Of a stretch of 64,000 nucleotides of DNA, positions 33,976 to 44,424 are shown piece after piece. The notes under the pieces are model-generated. The model was not told the origin of the DNA, made no database searches, and saw nothing but the letters and a program-made list of their open reading frames with translations. Numbering within the stretch: position 1 is the stretch's first letter; every line of letters starts with the position of its first letter. This DNA comes from Drosophila miranda (taxonomy: Eukaryota > Arthropoda > Insecta > Diptera > Drosophilidae). The stretch spans positions 806,001 to 870,000 of the forward strand of contig NC_046675.1 in the NCBI RefSeq assembly GCF_003369915.1, in the 5' to 3' direction. The position numbers were made by a program, and so were the translations under genes.

Positions 33976-34543
33976 GGAGCAAAGTTATAAGATATACTAG
34001 TGGATCTAGTAATGACAGTAAATAGACTTAATATCCTTAGATACAAACATTTTAATAGAACGATCGGTAGCCATATGAAATATTAGCCTGTAAAAAAAAA
34101 AATGTTGTCTTCCACTTGTACTTGTTCCTTTTATTGCACCTTCCTATGAAAGCTATTTATAAGGTGTATAATAAAACAGACTGCCGGATATCTCATGGAC
34201 AAAGGCTTTTTATTATCAGAATATATGATCATTCAAACCTGCTGAATGTGTAATCTTTAAGTTAATTATACGAAGTTTCTGGAGAACTTATTACAAATAT
34301 CATCCTCGTACGATGGCGGAGTGCTAGCCATAATTTCAACGAAAGGTCCACTTGAAGACACCTTATCAGCCGCAAGACTTTCATGAATGAAACGTTTGCA
34401 AAATTTATTACTATTGAATTTTATGTTACTTTCCAGTAGGAGTAGCACTTATCGATGTGTGGACGAACCAGATAAGGCGGCTTCGAGAGTATAAAAACGT
34501 AGCAAGGTTTTAGGAAAGGCATGAGTTTCACAGCTTGCTCAAG

Positions 34544-35341
34544 ATGAAACTGTTCGTATTCCTGGCATTGGCTGTGGCCGCAGCTAGCGCTGTCCCCACT
34601 CCCCTGCAGAAGCAGACCCCTACACCTGTAAAGGACATTCAGGGTAGAATCACCAACGGCTACGATGCCTACGAGGGCAAGGTTCCCTACATTGTTGGTC
34701 TGCTCTTCAGCGGCAACGGCAACTGGTGGTGCGGTGGCTCCATCATTGGCAACACCTGGGTCCTGACCGCTGCTCACTGCACGAACGGCGCCGAGTCTGT
34801 GACCATCAACTACGGAGCCAGCTTCCGCACCCAGCCCCAGTACACCCACTGGGTGCACCGCAACGACATCGTCCAGCACCACCACTACAACAGTGGCAAC
34901 CTGCACAACGACATCTCTCTGATCCGTACTCCCCATGTCGATTTCTGGCATCTGGTCAACAAGGTTGAGCTGCCCAGCTTCAACGATCGCTACAACAGCT
35001 ACGCCGGCCAATGGGCTGTTGCCTCTGGATGGGGTGGCACCTATGACGGCAGCCCACTCCCCGACTGGCTGCAGTGCGTCGATGTCCAGATCATGGATCA
35101 GGGCGAGTGCAGCCGCACTTGGTCTCTCCACGACAACATGATCTGCATCAACACCAACGGTGGCAAGTCCACTTGCGGAGGAGACTCTGGCGGCCCCCTG
35201 GTCACCCATGACGGCAACCGCCTGGTGGGAGTGACATCCTTCGGCTCTGCTGCTGGTTGCCAGTCCGGTCACCCAGCCGTCTTCAGCCGCGTCACCGGCT
35301 ACTTGGAATGGATCCGCGACAACACCGGCATCTCCTACTAA
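34544..35341 (+). CDS. Jonah-type S1 serine protease C
   Basis: Single exon, 265 residues, with no amino-acid difference from gene B that I can see, and the same proximal promoter with GATA sites and a TATA box at 34490. The distal upstream region (34270-34440) differs from that of gene B but matches that of gene D, and resembles that of gene E, including CTTATCAGCCGCAAGA. All active-site residues are present. Confidence 0.93.
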   Translation: MKLFVFLALAVAAASAVPTPLQKQTPTPVKDIQGRITNGYDAYEGKVPYIVGLLFSGNGNWWCGGSIIGNTWVLTAAHCTNGAESVTINYGASFRTQPQYTHWVHRNDIVQHHHYNSGNLHNDISLIRTPHVDFWHLVNKVELPSFNDRYNSYAGQWAVASGWGGTYDGSPLPDWLQCVDVQIMDQGECSRTWSLHDNMICINTNGGKSTCGGDSGGPLVTHDGNRLVGVTSFGSAAGCQSGHPAVFSRVTGYLEWIRDNTGISY

Positions 35342-36134
35342 AAGTCCTGATACCTTTCCCATACATATTTTGTTTGGGATCCCTCAATAAAAGATTATAC
35401 AAAAAAAAAACTGTTGAGACAAAAACAGTGTTGTTCATACATATGCCTTTGTTGTTGTATGCATTTCTGCCTATCTTTGACTACGAGTCACACTAGGATA
35501 GAACTGGCGGTAAGAAAGAGAGAGAGAGAAAGATGCTGTGCGCTCTCTTTAGGCACGTGCCAGACCTTAAGAGACTCACGCCTTACCGCTAACTGCTACT
35601 GCCATTTTGTGTGAGAGAGAGAGAGTGCGCGTGGCAGGAGACTCAGCTATGTGTGGTGATGTATGCGACGTGGGCGTATGTACATGTGTGGCAATTTATT
35701 GGTAGTCGAAAGCGGAAGTATGTGTATATGTTGGTATGTGTGGGATCGAGCGATGATTCTGATGGCTGCGAAGATCAGCTCCAGCACTCACCAAGGGCGA
35801 GCAAAAGTGAGAGGAGCGCTAGAGAAGCTCGGGCTGTAGCTAAGCCGGGAACGAACGCTAGATACAGCGGGAGAGAACTGCAGGAACGAAGAAGGTGGAG
35901 AGAAAGGCGAAAGAATAGTCACTGCCGCGCTTAACGGTACAGTGAGCAATGTAAATAGCGAACAAAATGGGTGGATTTACCTGACTCTGGATCACTGGCG
36001 ATTATTTAAGAAATTTGTTGACTAATATCGGGCTAAGAAACCTGACAAACATATTTATATATTTTATGGAATAGGAAACGCTGTTAGCGTTGTTATATTA
36101 ACCTGCGGGATATGCTGTGAGAGAGAGAACTATA

Positions 36135-37025
36135 CTGTGGCTCACAGCTTAAATGAACCAAAATTGTTAATTCAAATTTCCTTTTAAACTAAAAACTAAT
36201 GCCATGAATGCCCTCCCTTATTATTTATGACAAGTTTAGACCTATTTGGCAATTCCAAGTCAGCCAGGTCCTGATTTGGGTTTCGGATCATTATCTTGGT
36301 AGAATCGGAAACCATTGATTATTCCGAGTCTTTCGGCACTTAAGGATTGAAAGATACATGATCTTGTGCATGTTTCCATCGCTAAAAACAAAATTTCCGA
36401 CTCCAGCGGCTGACTTATAGGCCTAAACCATTACATGCCCTCCACCATTTTTAAGCTTTTCAACGCAATCTCCGTATTTGGTTTTCTCCAGACATATGTG
36501 TGTCCATCGGACCCAAATATGTTAGCCAATAACAGCCGATCATTTTGAGTTTGTCTTGACTTTTCTGAAGATCAGACGCTCCTCGGCCTCCGTAAAAATT
36601 TTGGTTGGGGATATACTATGCAGCTTTGCGTCGAGAATGGCCATCTTTATAATGGCGAATCACCAATTCCCGCTGATCGACGGTAGTGCGTCGCCCCATG
36701 ACTAGTCTTTTGATGTAAAAAACTGAGATCACACTGATTTTTGTCAAACAAATTCTTTTACATACGAAAGAAGATATAGGAAAAAGAATTACAGTTATTG
36801 GTTGCGAGGATCGCGAGATAATGGAGTGGGAAGTGCGTGGTTCAAATAAGCTGTGGGGGTGTTTTCTAGTGCGCATTTAGTTTTTTCCTTTTTGTGGGGT
36901 AACGAAGAAGAATATCCAACTTTTTTGTTGGTTTAGGAATTGTTGTTTATAGGACTGCGCAATTGATTTATATAGGGATTTTAACTTGGAAAAGTGCTCC
37001 GGTCCATTTAAGCTGTGAGCCACTG
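36135..37025 (-). mobile_element. Degenerate Tc1-type DNA transposon, unit 2
   Basis: A copy of the element at 32611-33501 carried along by the tandem duplication, not a separate insertion: flanks and internal decay are the same. Confidence 0.85.
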
Positions 37026-37287
37026 TAGTCGTCGAACTGGTAGCAGCCAAGCGGCGAAATTATACTTTGAAATTTGGCTATAATATGGTTTTTGGCAAAA
37101 ACAGTGCCAGAGTACATCAGCTAATACATATATTCTATATATACATATATATACTATATATGTAAGTCTAGATTCGACGGTGGAATACGACCATAACGAA
37201 TAAAAAGGATCACGACCGAGAGGTGCGCATGACGCACGAAACGTTTTATCGACCCTTACATATGTATGTATGTATAAGCAGGAAAGA

Positions 37288-37499
37288 TAGATATTAAACC
37301 AATATTCGAGGATAATTATAACTAAGCTTTACTAAAAGAGCTAAGCATGCACTTAAATTAGCAAAGTTTATACTAGTTACGGGAAATGTATGATATAAGT
37401 ACCAGTAGTATAAATATTTAAGGCGGTACATTAAATTATAAAACCCGCATACGATCCTAAAAGGCTCATGCAAGCAATAATTCGATCTACACAGCGGAA
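37288..37499. repeat. Dispersed repeat copy in Jonah spacer 2
   Basis: A duplicate of 33764-33975 at the 3524-bp offset. Confidence 0.45.
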
Positions 37500-38067
37500 G
37501 GAGCAAAGTTATAAGATATACTAGTGGATCTAGTAATGACAGTAAATAGACTTAATATCCTTAGATACAAACATTTTAATAGAACGATCGGTAGCCATAT
37601 GAAATATTAGCCTGTAAAAAAAAAAATGTTGTCTTCCACTTGTACTTGTTCCTTTTATTGCACCTTCCTATGAAAGCTATTTATAAGGTGTATAATAAAA
37701 CAGACTGCCGGATATCTCATGGACAAAGGCTTTTTATTATCAGAATATATGATCATTCAAACCTGCTGAATGTGTAATCTTTAAGTTAATTATACGAACT
37801 TTCTGGAGAACTTCTTACAAATATCATCCTCGTACGATGGCGGAGTGCTAGCCATAATTTCAACGAAAGGTCCACTTGAAGACACCTTATCAGCCGCAAG
37901 ACTTTCATGAATGAAACGTTTGCAAAATTTATTACTATTGAATTTTATGTTACTTTCCAGTAGGACTAGCACTTATCGATGTGTGGACGAACCAGATAAG
38001 GCGGCTTCGAGAGTATAAAAACGTAGCAAGGTTTAAGGAAAGGCATGAGTTTCACAGCTTGCTCAAG

Positions 38068-38865
38068 ATGAAACTGTTCGTATTCCTGGCATTGGCTGTG
38101 GCCGCAGCTAGCGCTGTCCCCACTCCCCTGCAGAAGCAGACCCCTACACCTGTAAAGGACATTCAGGGTAGAATCACCAACGGCTACGATGCCTACGAGG
38201 GCAAGGTTCCCTACATTGTTGGTCTGCTCTTCAGCGGCAACGGCAACTGGTGGTGCGGTGGCTCCATCATTGGCAACACCTGGGTCCTGACCGCTGCTCA
38301 CTGCACGAACGGCGCCGAGTCTGTGACCATCAACTACGGAGCCAGCTTCCGCACCCAGCCCCAGTACACCCACTGGGTGCACCGCAACGACATCGTCCAG
38401 CACCACCACTACAACAGTGGCAACCTGCACAACGACATCTCTCTGATCCGTACTCCCCATGTCGATTTCTGGCATCTGGTCAACAAGGTTGAGCTGCCCA
38501 GCTTCAACGATCGCTACAACAGCTACGCCGGCCAATGGGCTGTTGCCTCTGGATGGGGTGGCACCTATGACGGCAGCCCACTCCCCGACTGGCTGCAGTG
38601 CGTCGATGTCCAGATCATGGATCAGGGCGAGTGCAGCCGCACTTGGTCTCTCCACGACAACATGATCTGCATCAACACCAACGGTGGCAAGTCCACTTGC
38701 GGAGGAGACTCTGGCGGCCCCCTGGTCACCCATGACGGCAACCGCCTGGTGGGAGTGACATCCTTCGGCTCTGCTGCTGGTTGCCAGTCCGGTCACCCAG
38801 CCGTCTTCAGCCGCGTCACCGGCTACTTGGAATGGATCCGCGACAACACCGGCATCTCCTACTAA
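38068..38865 (+). CDS. Jonah-type S1 serine protease D
   Basis: Single exon, 265 residues, identical in protein to B and C as far as I can see. The start at 38068 is chosen because the signal peptide begins there and it matches the other copies; an upstream in-frame ATG at 37981 exists only because one base differs in the leader (TTTAAGG for TTTTAGG). Similarity to the other units ends just after the poly(A) signal (about 38924), where single-copy sequence resumes. Confidence 0.93.
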   Translation: MKLFVFLALAVAAASAVPTPLQKQTPTPVKDIQGRITNGYDAYEGKVPYIVGLLFSGNGNWWCGGSIIGNTWVLTAAHCTNGAESVTINYGASFRTQPQYTHWVHRNDIVQHHHYNSGNLHNDISLIRTPHVDFWHLVNKVELPSFNDRYNSYAGQWAVASGWGGTYDGSPLPDWLQCVDVQIMDQGECSRTWSLHDNMICINTNGGKSTCGGDSGGPLVTHDGNRLVGVTSFGSAAGCQSGHPAVFSRVTGYLEWIRDNTGISY

Positions 38866-39136
38866 AAGTCCTGATACCTTTCCCATACATATTTTGTTTG
38901 GGATCCCTCAATAAAAGATTATACAGCAAAAAATAATAACACTCGTTGGGAATAACACATTAGGGGAAAAGAGGTTTGAAATTTAGGTATCATAGGTTTG
39001 TCGATTGTCACTATACATACATACATATGTATGTCTGATCGTGCTTTTTCGACATATATAGTGCTTAAAATCACATTTAACGAATTGTTTTAACTCCATT
39101 TTGATTCTCCGCTTATTGCCACTTTATATACCAAGG

Positions 39137-39245
39137 GGTGTATTAAATTAGCTGTGTACGACCATAAATGAGTGGAAGCGTGTATTAAATTAACTGTGGG
39201 TGCGTATGAAATTAGCTGTGTACGACCATAAATGGGTGGATGTAT
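39137..39245. repeat. Short minisatellite
   Basis: Two and a half imperfect copies built on GTATTAAATTAGCTGTGTAC and GACCATAAATGRGTGGA. They sit in the single-copy spacer 38925-40260, where I see no gene. Confidence 0.7.
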
Positions 39246-40520
39246 GTATGCGTCAGGTACAGAAGCAAGAGACAGGATCAATAGACAAAGACCGAAGCTG
39301 CGCTGAAGAGCAATCCGTTATTCTTTCAATTCGTATTTGCTGAGAGCGTGGCCTGAGAAGGAAAGATACTCTCAGAGTCGATTGTGGCGCGGTTATGTTG
39401 GCGTCTGGTGCAAAAAGAGAGAGCTTAGTTTTGGAATCAAAAATGTGGATCAGGGCACAACACAACCGCGACTCACTGCGCTCATCGTAAATAGATATGG
39501 AGGAAAAAAGAAGATAAGGAAGCAGGGCAGCCCACGACATAAATTAAATTAAGCTAAATTGAATTGCAAAAATGTACAACCTGTTGACTTTTCCTGAATA
39601 TCTTAAGATACTCGTCGTACAGCTTCTCTATCGATCGTTCTAGTGGCAGTCATATTTATATTTACAATAAAGATCTCATCTTCCTAATCAAGCTGAATAA
39701 ATCCATAAGAAACTGCAATTTCTATGGGGATTATTTCTTTTCAGTCGCATTGAGAGAAAAATGGCATAGTAAAAAGAAAGACACCCATATTTAAATTAAA
39801 ATTTGGGTTTTTATTATAATAGAGAAATTAAATGGAATTCAGTCTTTAACAGTCTTTTTAACACGGCCCAAATACAAATAAAAACTAAATTTGTAGGAAA
39901 TATATATAATAAAAGTGAAATTAATTAAATTTCAATTTTTCCACTCTCGGGACCAAATGAATGTCATAAATAATGACAGACTGTACGACAGTAATACTAA
40001 TTTAATTGTTTTTGGCAGATTTACCTAAGTTGCATATACAAATTTATTTTCAAACGTTTCTCGTTCTCTATGGTTCGTTCTTATCGTTGTTCGTTCAACA
40101 TTCCTATTCAGTAAACCCTCTCCCTTTCTATAAGACAGACACACACCGGAAATCTCATAGTTGCCGGTTTGTTAATATTAGAAGGGTTCCATATATCAGA
40201 CAGGCTCGGGCACGCTGCTGAATCTCAAATATAATCTTTGCGTTACTTTGATGGGCTTTATCGAGAACTTATTACAAATATCACCCACGTCCGTTGGCCG
40301 ATTGTGAGGCATATTTTTCTTCAAAGAGTCCACTTGTAGACAACTTATCAGCCGCAAGATTTTCATGAGAGAAACGCTCGAAAAATGTATTGCAGGTGAA
40401 TGTTACATTTAATTAAGAGTAGCACTTGTGGAAGTGTGCCCGAACAAGATAAGGAGGCTTCGCCACTATAAAAAGGGCACACAGTTTTAGGAAAGGCATG
40501 AGTTTCACAGATTGATCGAG

Positions 40521-41318
40521 ATGAAACTGTTCCTATTCCTGGCATTGGCTGTGGCCGCAGCTAGCGCTGTCCCCACTCCCGTGGAGAAGCAGACCCCTGT
40601 CCCTGTTAAGGACATTCAGGGCAGAATTACCAACGGCTACGATGCCTACGAGGGCAAGGTTCCCTACATTGTTGGTCTGCTCTTCAGCGGCAACGGCAAC
40701 TGGTGGTGCGGTGGCTCCATCATTGGCAACACCTGGGTCCTGACCGCTGCTCACTGCACGAACGGCGCCGAGTCTGTGACCATCAACTACGGAGCCAGCT
40801 TCCGCACCCAGCCCCAGTACACCCACTGGGTGCACCGCAACGACATCGTCCAGCACCACCACTACAACAGTGGCAACCTGCACAACGACATCTCTCTGAT
40901 CCGTACTCCCCATGTCGATTTCTGGCATCTGGTCAACAAGGTTGAGCTGCCCAGCTTCAACGATCGCTACAACAGCTACGCCGGCCAATGGGCTGTTGCC
41001 TCTGGATGGGGTGGCACCTATGATGGCAGCCCACTCCCCGACTGGCTGCAGTGCGTCGATGTCCAGATCATCGATCAGGGCGAGTGCAGCCGCACTTGGT
41101 CTCTCCACGACAACATGATCTGTATCAGCACCAACGGTGGCAAGTCCACTTGCGGAGGAGACTCTGGCGGCCCCCTGGTCACCCATGACGGCAACCGCCT
41201 GGTGGGAGTGACTTCCTTTGTTTCTGGTGCTGGTTGCCAGGCTGGTCACCCAGCTGTCTTCAGCCGCGTCACCGGCTACTTGGAATGGATCCGCGACAAC
41301 ACCGGCATATCTTACTAA
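40521..41318 (+). CDS. Jonah-type S1 serine protease E
   Basis: Single exon, 265 residues, with the same architecture and triad as genes B-D. It differs in the signal and propeptide (MKLFLFLALAV; VEKQTPVPV), at INTNGG to ISTNGG, and near the end (TSFVSGAGCQAGH). Between these, about 480 bp of coding sequence is almost identical to B-D while promoter and 3' flanks are strongly diverged. The TATA box is at 40467 and an AGATAAG GATA site lies upstream. It is probably the original neighbour from which, or with which, B-D were homogenised. Confidence 0.93.
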   Translation: MKLFLFLALAVAAASAVPTPVEKQTPVPVKDIQGRITNGYDAYEGKVPYIVGLLFSGNGNWWCGGSIIGNTWVLTAAHCTNGAESVTINYGASFRTQPQYTHWVHRNDIVQHHHYNSGNLHNDISLIRTPHVDFWHLVNKVELPSFNDRYNSYAGQWAVASGWGGTYDGSPLPDWLQCVDVQIIDQGECSRTWSLHDNMICISTNGGKSTCGGDSGGPLVTHDGNRLVGVTSFVSGAGCQAGHPAVFSRVTGYLEWIRDNTGISY

Positions 41319-44177
41319 AAGTCCAATTATTTTCTAATTCTTGGGTTTCTTTAATAAAAGCATTTGAAAAATTATGAATAATAGTTTTTTAATCGTCGTG
41401 AGCTCTTAAACATTGTTCCATAATAGTTGCTACGAACCGTTTTGTCGGTACTCAACTCTGCAATTGCTTTTTGCCCAATCAATGCGTTTATATCGGGAGT
41501 GGTATGTCGAATCCGTGGCTTGTTTTGGTATCACCAGAAAAACAGAGACCGGGCTTTACGGATTCGGCTATTGATGCGGATTACGAAATTCTCCAATGAT
41601 GAAGAATAGGCACCATCCATTCCGGAAAAAGAAATCAAATATTTATATCAAAGCCAATGTCATCAACCAGTTAGGAATATATCAAATCATTCCTTATTCC
41701 TATTCTTTTTTCTATACGATGGCCGTTATATATTCAGGGGTATATCTTACATCTCCAACGGCATAAAGCATATGTACAATCTTTCAGTAAGTCAATATCG
41801 TACAGCTGCCATACAAATGAATGTAAGCTATCGTATAGAAGGTACTAGAACACCTATACTTCTTTCTCTTGCTGTCTTTTACAGTGTGACTTAGCAGTAC
41901 AGGGTAGGTTTTGTGAGAAGGGGATATAAATTTCGGTGCGCCGAATTTCATTGCTTCCTTATTAACACTTACAAGCGTAACTACTAGACAAATTTAATGA
42001 AAGACAACCAAATCAAACACTCTAGCTTGTCCAAATCAAATCAGAATCTAATCTATTTTATACCAGCACTAGTATATTGTATTTACTATATGAGCATGCC
42101 TTCGATTCATGGACCCATTATCTAAGTCAGTATATTTGAATTACTGAGCATATCAGCCAAGAGCACATAAATTAATTACTATCTTTTTTGGTACCGTAGA
42201 GAGGAAATGAGTACGAAAGTACATATTTGGAACTTTTGGGAATTTCGTGCTTTTCATTCACTCAATTCATTCATTTGAAATCTACTATTCTGCTTACTAT
42301 TGTACTCATTCCCATTGAATCAGTTATATGGCGGTATCCCCATACTTCTGGACTTTCCTTGATTTCGACTCGACTGGCTTCTTGTTCTCTTTGTGGCTAG
42401 TGAAAGTTTAAGCTTCTAGAAAAAGCTTTGTGTTTTTTCCTATGAGCAGAAAATATGGTTACAAGTGCTCCTATCCAACTGAAGGACGAAGAAGATGTTT
42501 TGGGGGGCAATGTTTCATGAAGTGTCGTAAAAAATACCAATATGTGAGCTTTGCATACACTAAACATATACATAATAACCAAATAAAAAGGTTATCAGAC
42601 ATGGCCTAAAATTTATTATTGCACTCGTCCTTTATCTTGCGGACAAATTAATCTAATCAAACGTGTTACGTGCTTATGAGTAATAGTATTTAAAAAATAT
42701 TATATACCTCACGCAGAGAATTGCGCTGAAGTTATAAATATCAACACTAATTAATTCGCACTCAATGAATCCTAATCCGTCGCTGTGTCTTTCATTTGGA
42801 AATTCTTTGGGGACCTGTCCTGCAGAGAAATGTGAGCGGAGTGCAATGCCCTCGGCTTAACAACTTAAGCACGTACAGCCACGGCCCCCATTCAGCTCCA
42901 CCTTTCAAAGCACACATTTCAAAGAGCGCTCGCTCCTTTGGAGTATTTATATTACTTTTCTTGGTTCTGGAATGGGAATTTATTTCCCAGCATTGACATA
43001 CAAACAAGCGCACAATACGCACAGAAGTAGCTCACATTCGAATCAAAGGGCGAGCCATACTTTCAGTACAAATTGGGATAGGATTTTGATGGATTATCCT
43101 AGCCTGTTGCTTAGACGGTCCAGGGCTAGGGTCTTGCGCCCAAATATCAGTTCACCCGTCGAGAGCACTACGAGTCGGTTGGATGATTAGTTCGATTGAA
43201 GTCAGATTGAAGACGGTCAGTGTCGGATTGAAGAACTATTCGCAGTAGACGTGCGAGAAGTGAGTGCTAATGCAAGCCAGAGCGCGAGAGATCGAGAGAA
43301 CGATAGGGAAGGAACGAAAGGGAAGAAAGAGAGAAAGAGAGCGTATGTATGTTTGTACATATGTACATATATGTATGTATGAATATTACAATGTGGTTCC
43401 AGGGGGCACTGCAAACAACAAAAAAAAAATAGAGATTTACTTTACTGCTGCACCACTGGCTAAAATATGTGGATTATTGGCTAATACCGGTCCGCAAAAC
43501 GCAACAGTTACCTCAATTGGTGAAATTAGATTTTGCACATTATAAACGCTCAGAATCAGGTCGAGACGCACCCAAAGGGCATTTCTACGTGATTTGTACA
43601 TGCTAACCCGAAAGCTTGAAAGCTTAAATCTGGAAAGTTCGTTGTCTTACATTGAGAGCTTAGCTTAAGCAGCTTTTGCGACTCCTACTAGAAACAAAAG
43701 TACTAACGAGCTTCAGGTAAGGAGCTTTTTTGCAGGGACTTGACTGCTGCTGTTCGAAGTTTGCCTTAATCATGACTCATTGACCTTTCTGCATGCATTT
43801 TTGACTTTGTTTATTTTTGAATTAACTTTAAAAACACACAAGATTATTGTTGTCATTTTCGAATATATAAGTGTAAGCATCACCGTTCAATCAGCATTGC
43901 ATTCAACTGAGCTGATAGATCGCACTTGGGGGGTTTCGAAAATCGAACATAATTTGTGTGTCACTTATCACGTGCAGGTGCAGGGCAGCAGCCTACCATG
44001 GGCATTTGATAGCATTGCTTGAATCGGTTGCACTCTGCACGCTGCCCTCTTTCCTCCCCCTCTTATGCATCCAGACCCATCAGGTGTGGCACAAGACATA
44101 CCAAACCGTACCTCCGCTGACGGGCCCATTGACTGTCGCTTTGCCCACACATTGACCGACTTTTTGCCGTAAAGTGC
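41319..44177. other. Large intergenic region between the Jonah array and trp
   Basis: About 2.9 kb with no supportable gene on either strand. It contains AT-rich sequence, GA-rich runs at 43270-43350 and short TATG repeats at 43345-43380. A short stretch at 43430-43545 can be read in frame, but it has no recognisable family. Confidence 0.5.
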
Positions 44178-44188
44178 TAATGTAATTA
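44178..44188 (+). promoter_or_regulatory. P3/RCSI-like homeodomain site upstream of trp
   Basis: TAATGTAATTA has the TAAT-N3-ATTA form of the paired-class homeodomain dimer site that marks photoreceptor gene promoters (RCSI). It lies about 240 bp before the trp ATG, a plausible core-promoter distance if the 5' UTR is short. Confidence 0.5.
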
Positions 44189-44424
44189 GTGGAATATACC
44201 GACCAGTAGCTGCTAATTCTGAACAGTGCAATGCAGCTTATTGGAGGCTCCACATCGTGATCGTTAAGCGCTGAAACGGATACTGTGCGAAAAAGGAAAA
44301 GGATAAGGTGCAAGGACATTTAGCGAGTGTGGGGCCAACATATGGTATTGAGATGTGACGGCTGGTCGAATCTAGTCAAATTTGAATAACATTTCGCGTC
44401 GAAAAGAGTCATAAAATCAAACAA

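Larger units (their letters stand above)
30916..34439. repeat. Jonah tandem unit 1 (3524 bp)
   Basis: The unit runs from just before the proximal promoter of Jonah gene B to the same point before gene C. It is repeated at 34440-37963 and, in part, from 37964 to about 38924, at an exact offset of 3524 bp. By eye only a handful of differences are seen between units 1 and 2. It contains the protease gene, about 0.75 kb of unassigned spacer with GA-rich runs, a Tc1-type element, a dispersed repeat and distal upstream sequence. No other gene is visible in the 2.7-kb spacer. Confidence 0.93.
34440..37963. repeat. Jonah tandem unit 2 (3524 bp)
   Basis: A near-perfect repeat of 30916-34439 with the same gene, spacer, Tc1 element and dispersed repeat. 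Differences noticed include one base at about 36087 (C to G), two near 37799-37817 and a few at the unit edge. Confidence 0.93.

Noticed and set aside
43264-43545. 93-codon plus-strand open frame upstream of trp
   Set aside because: The first part is GA-repeat and TATG-repeat translation. The rest has no recognised family.
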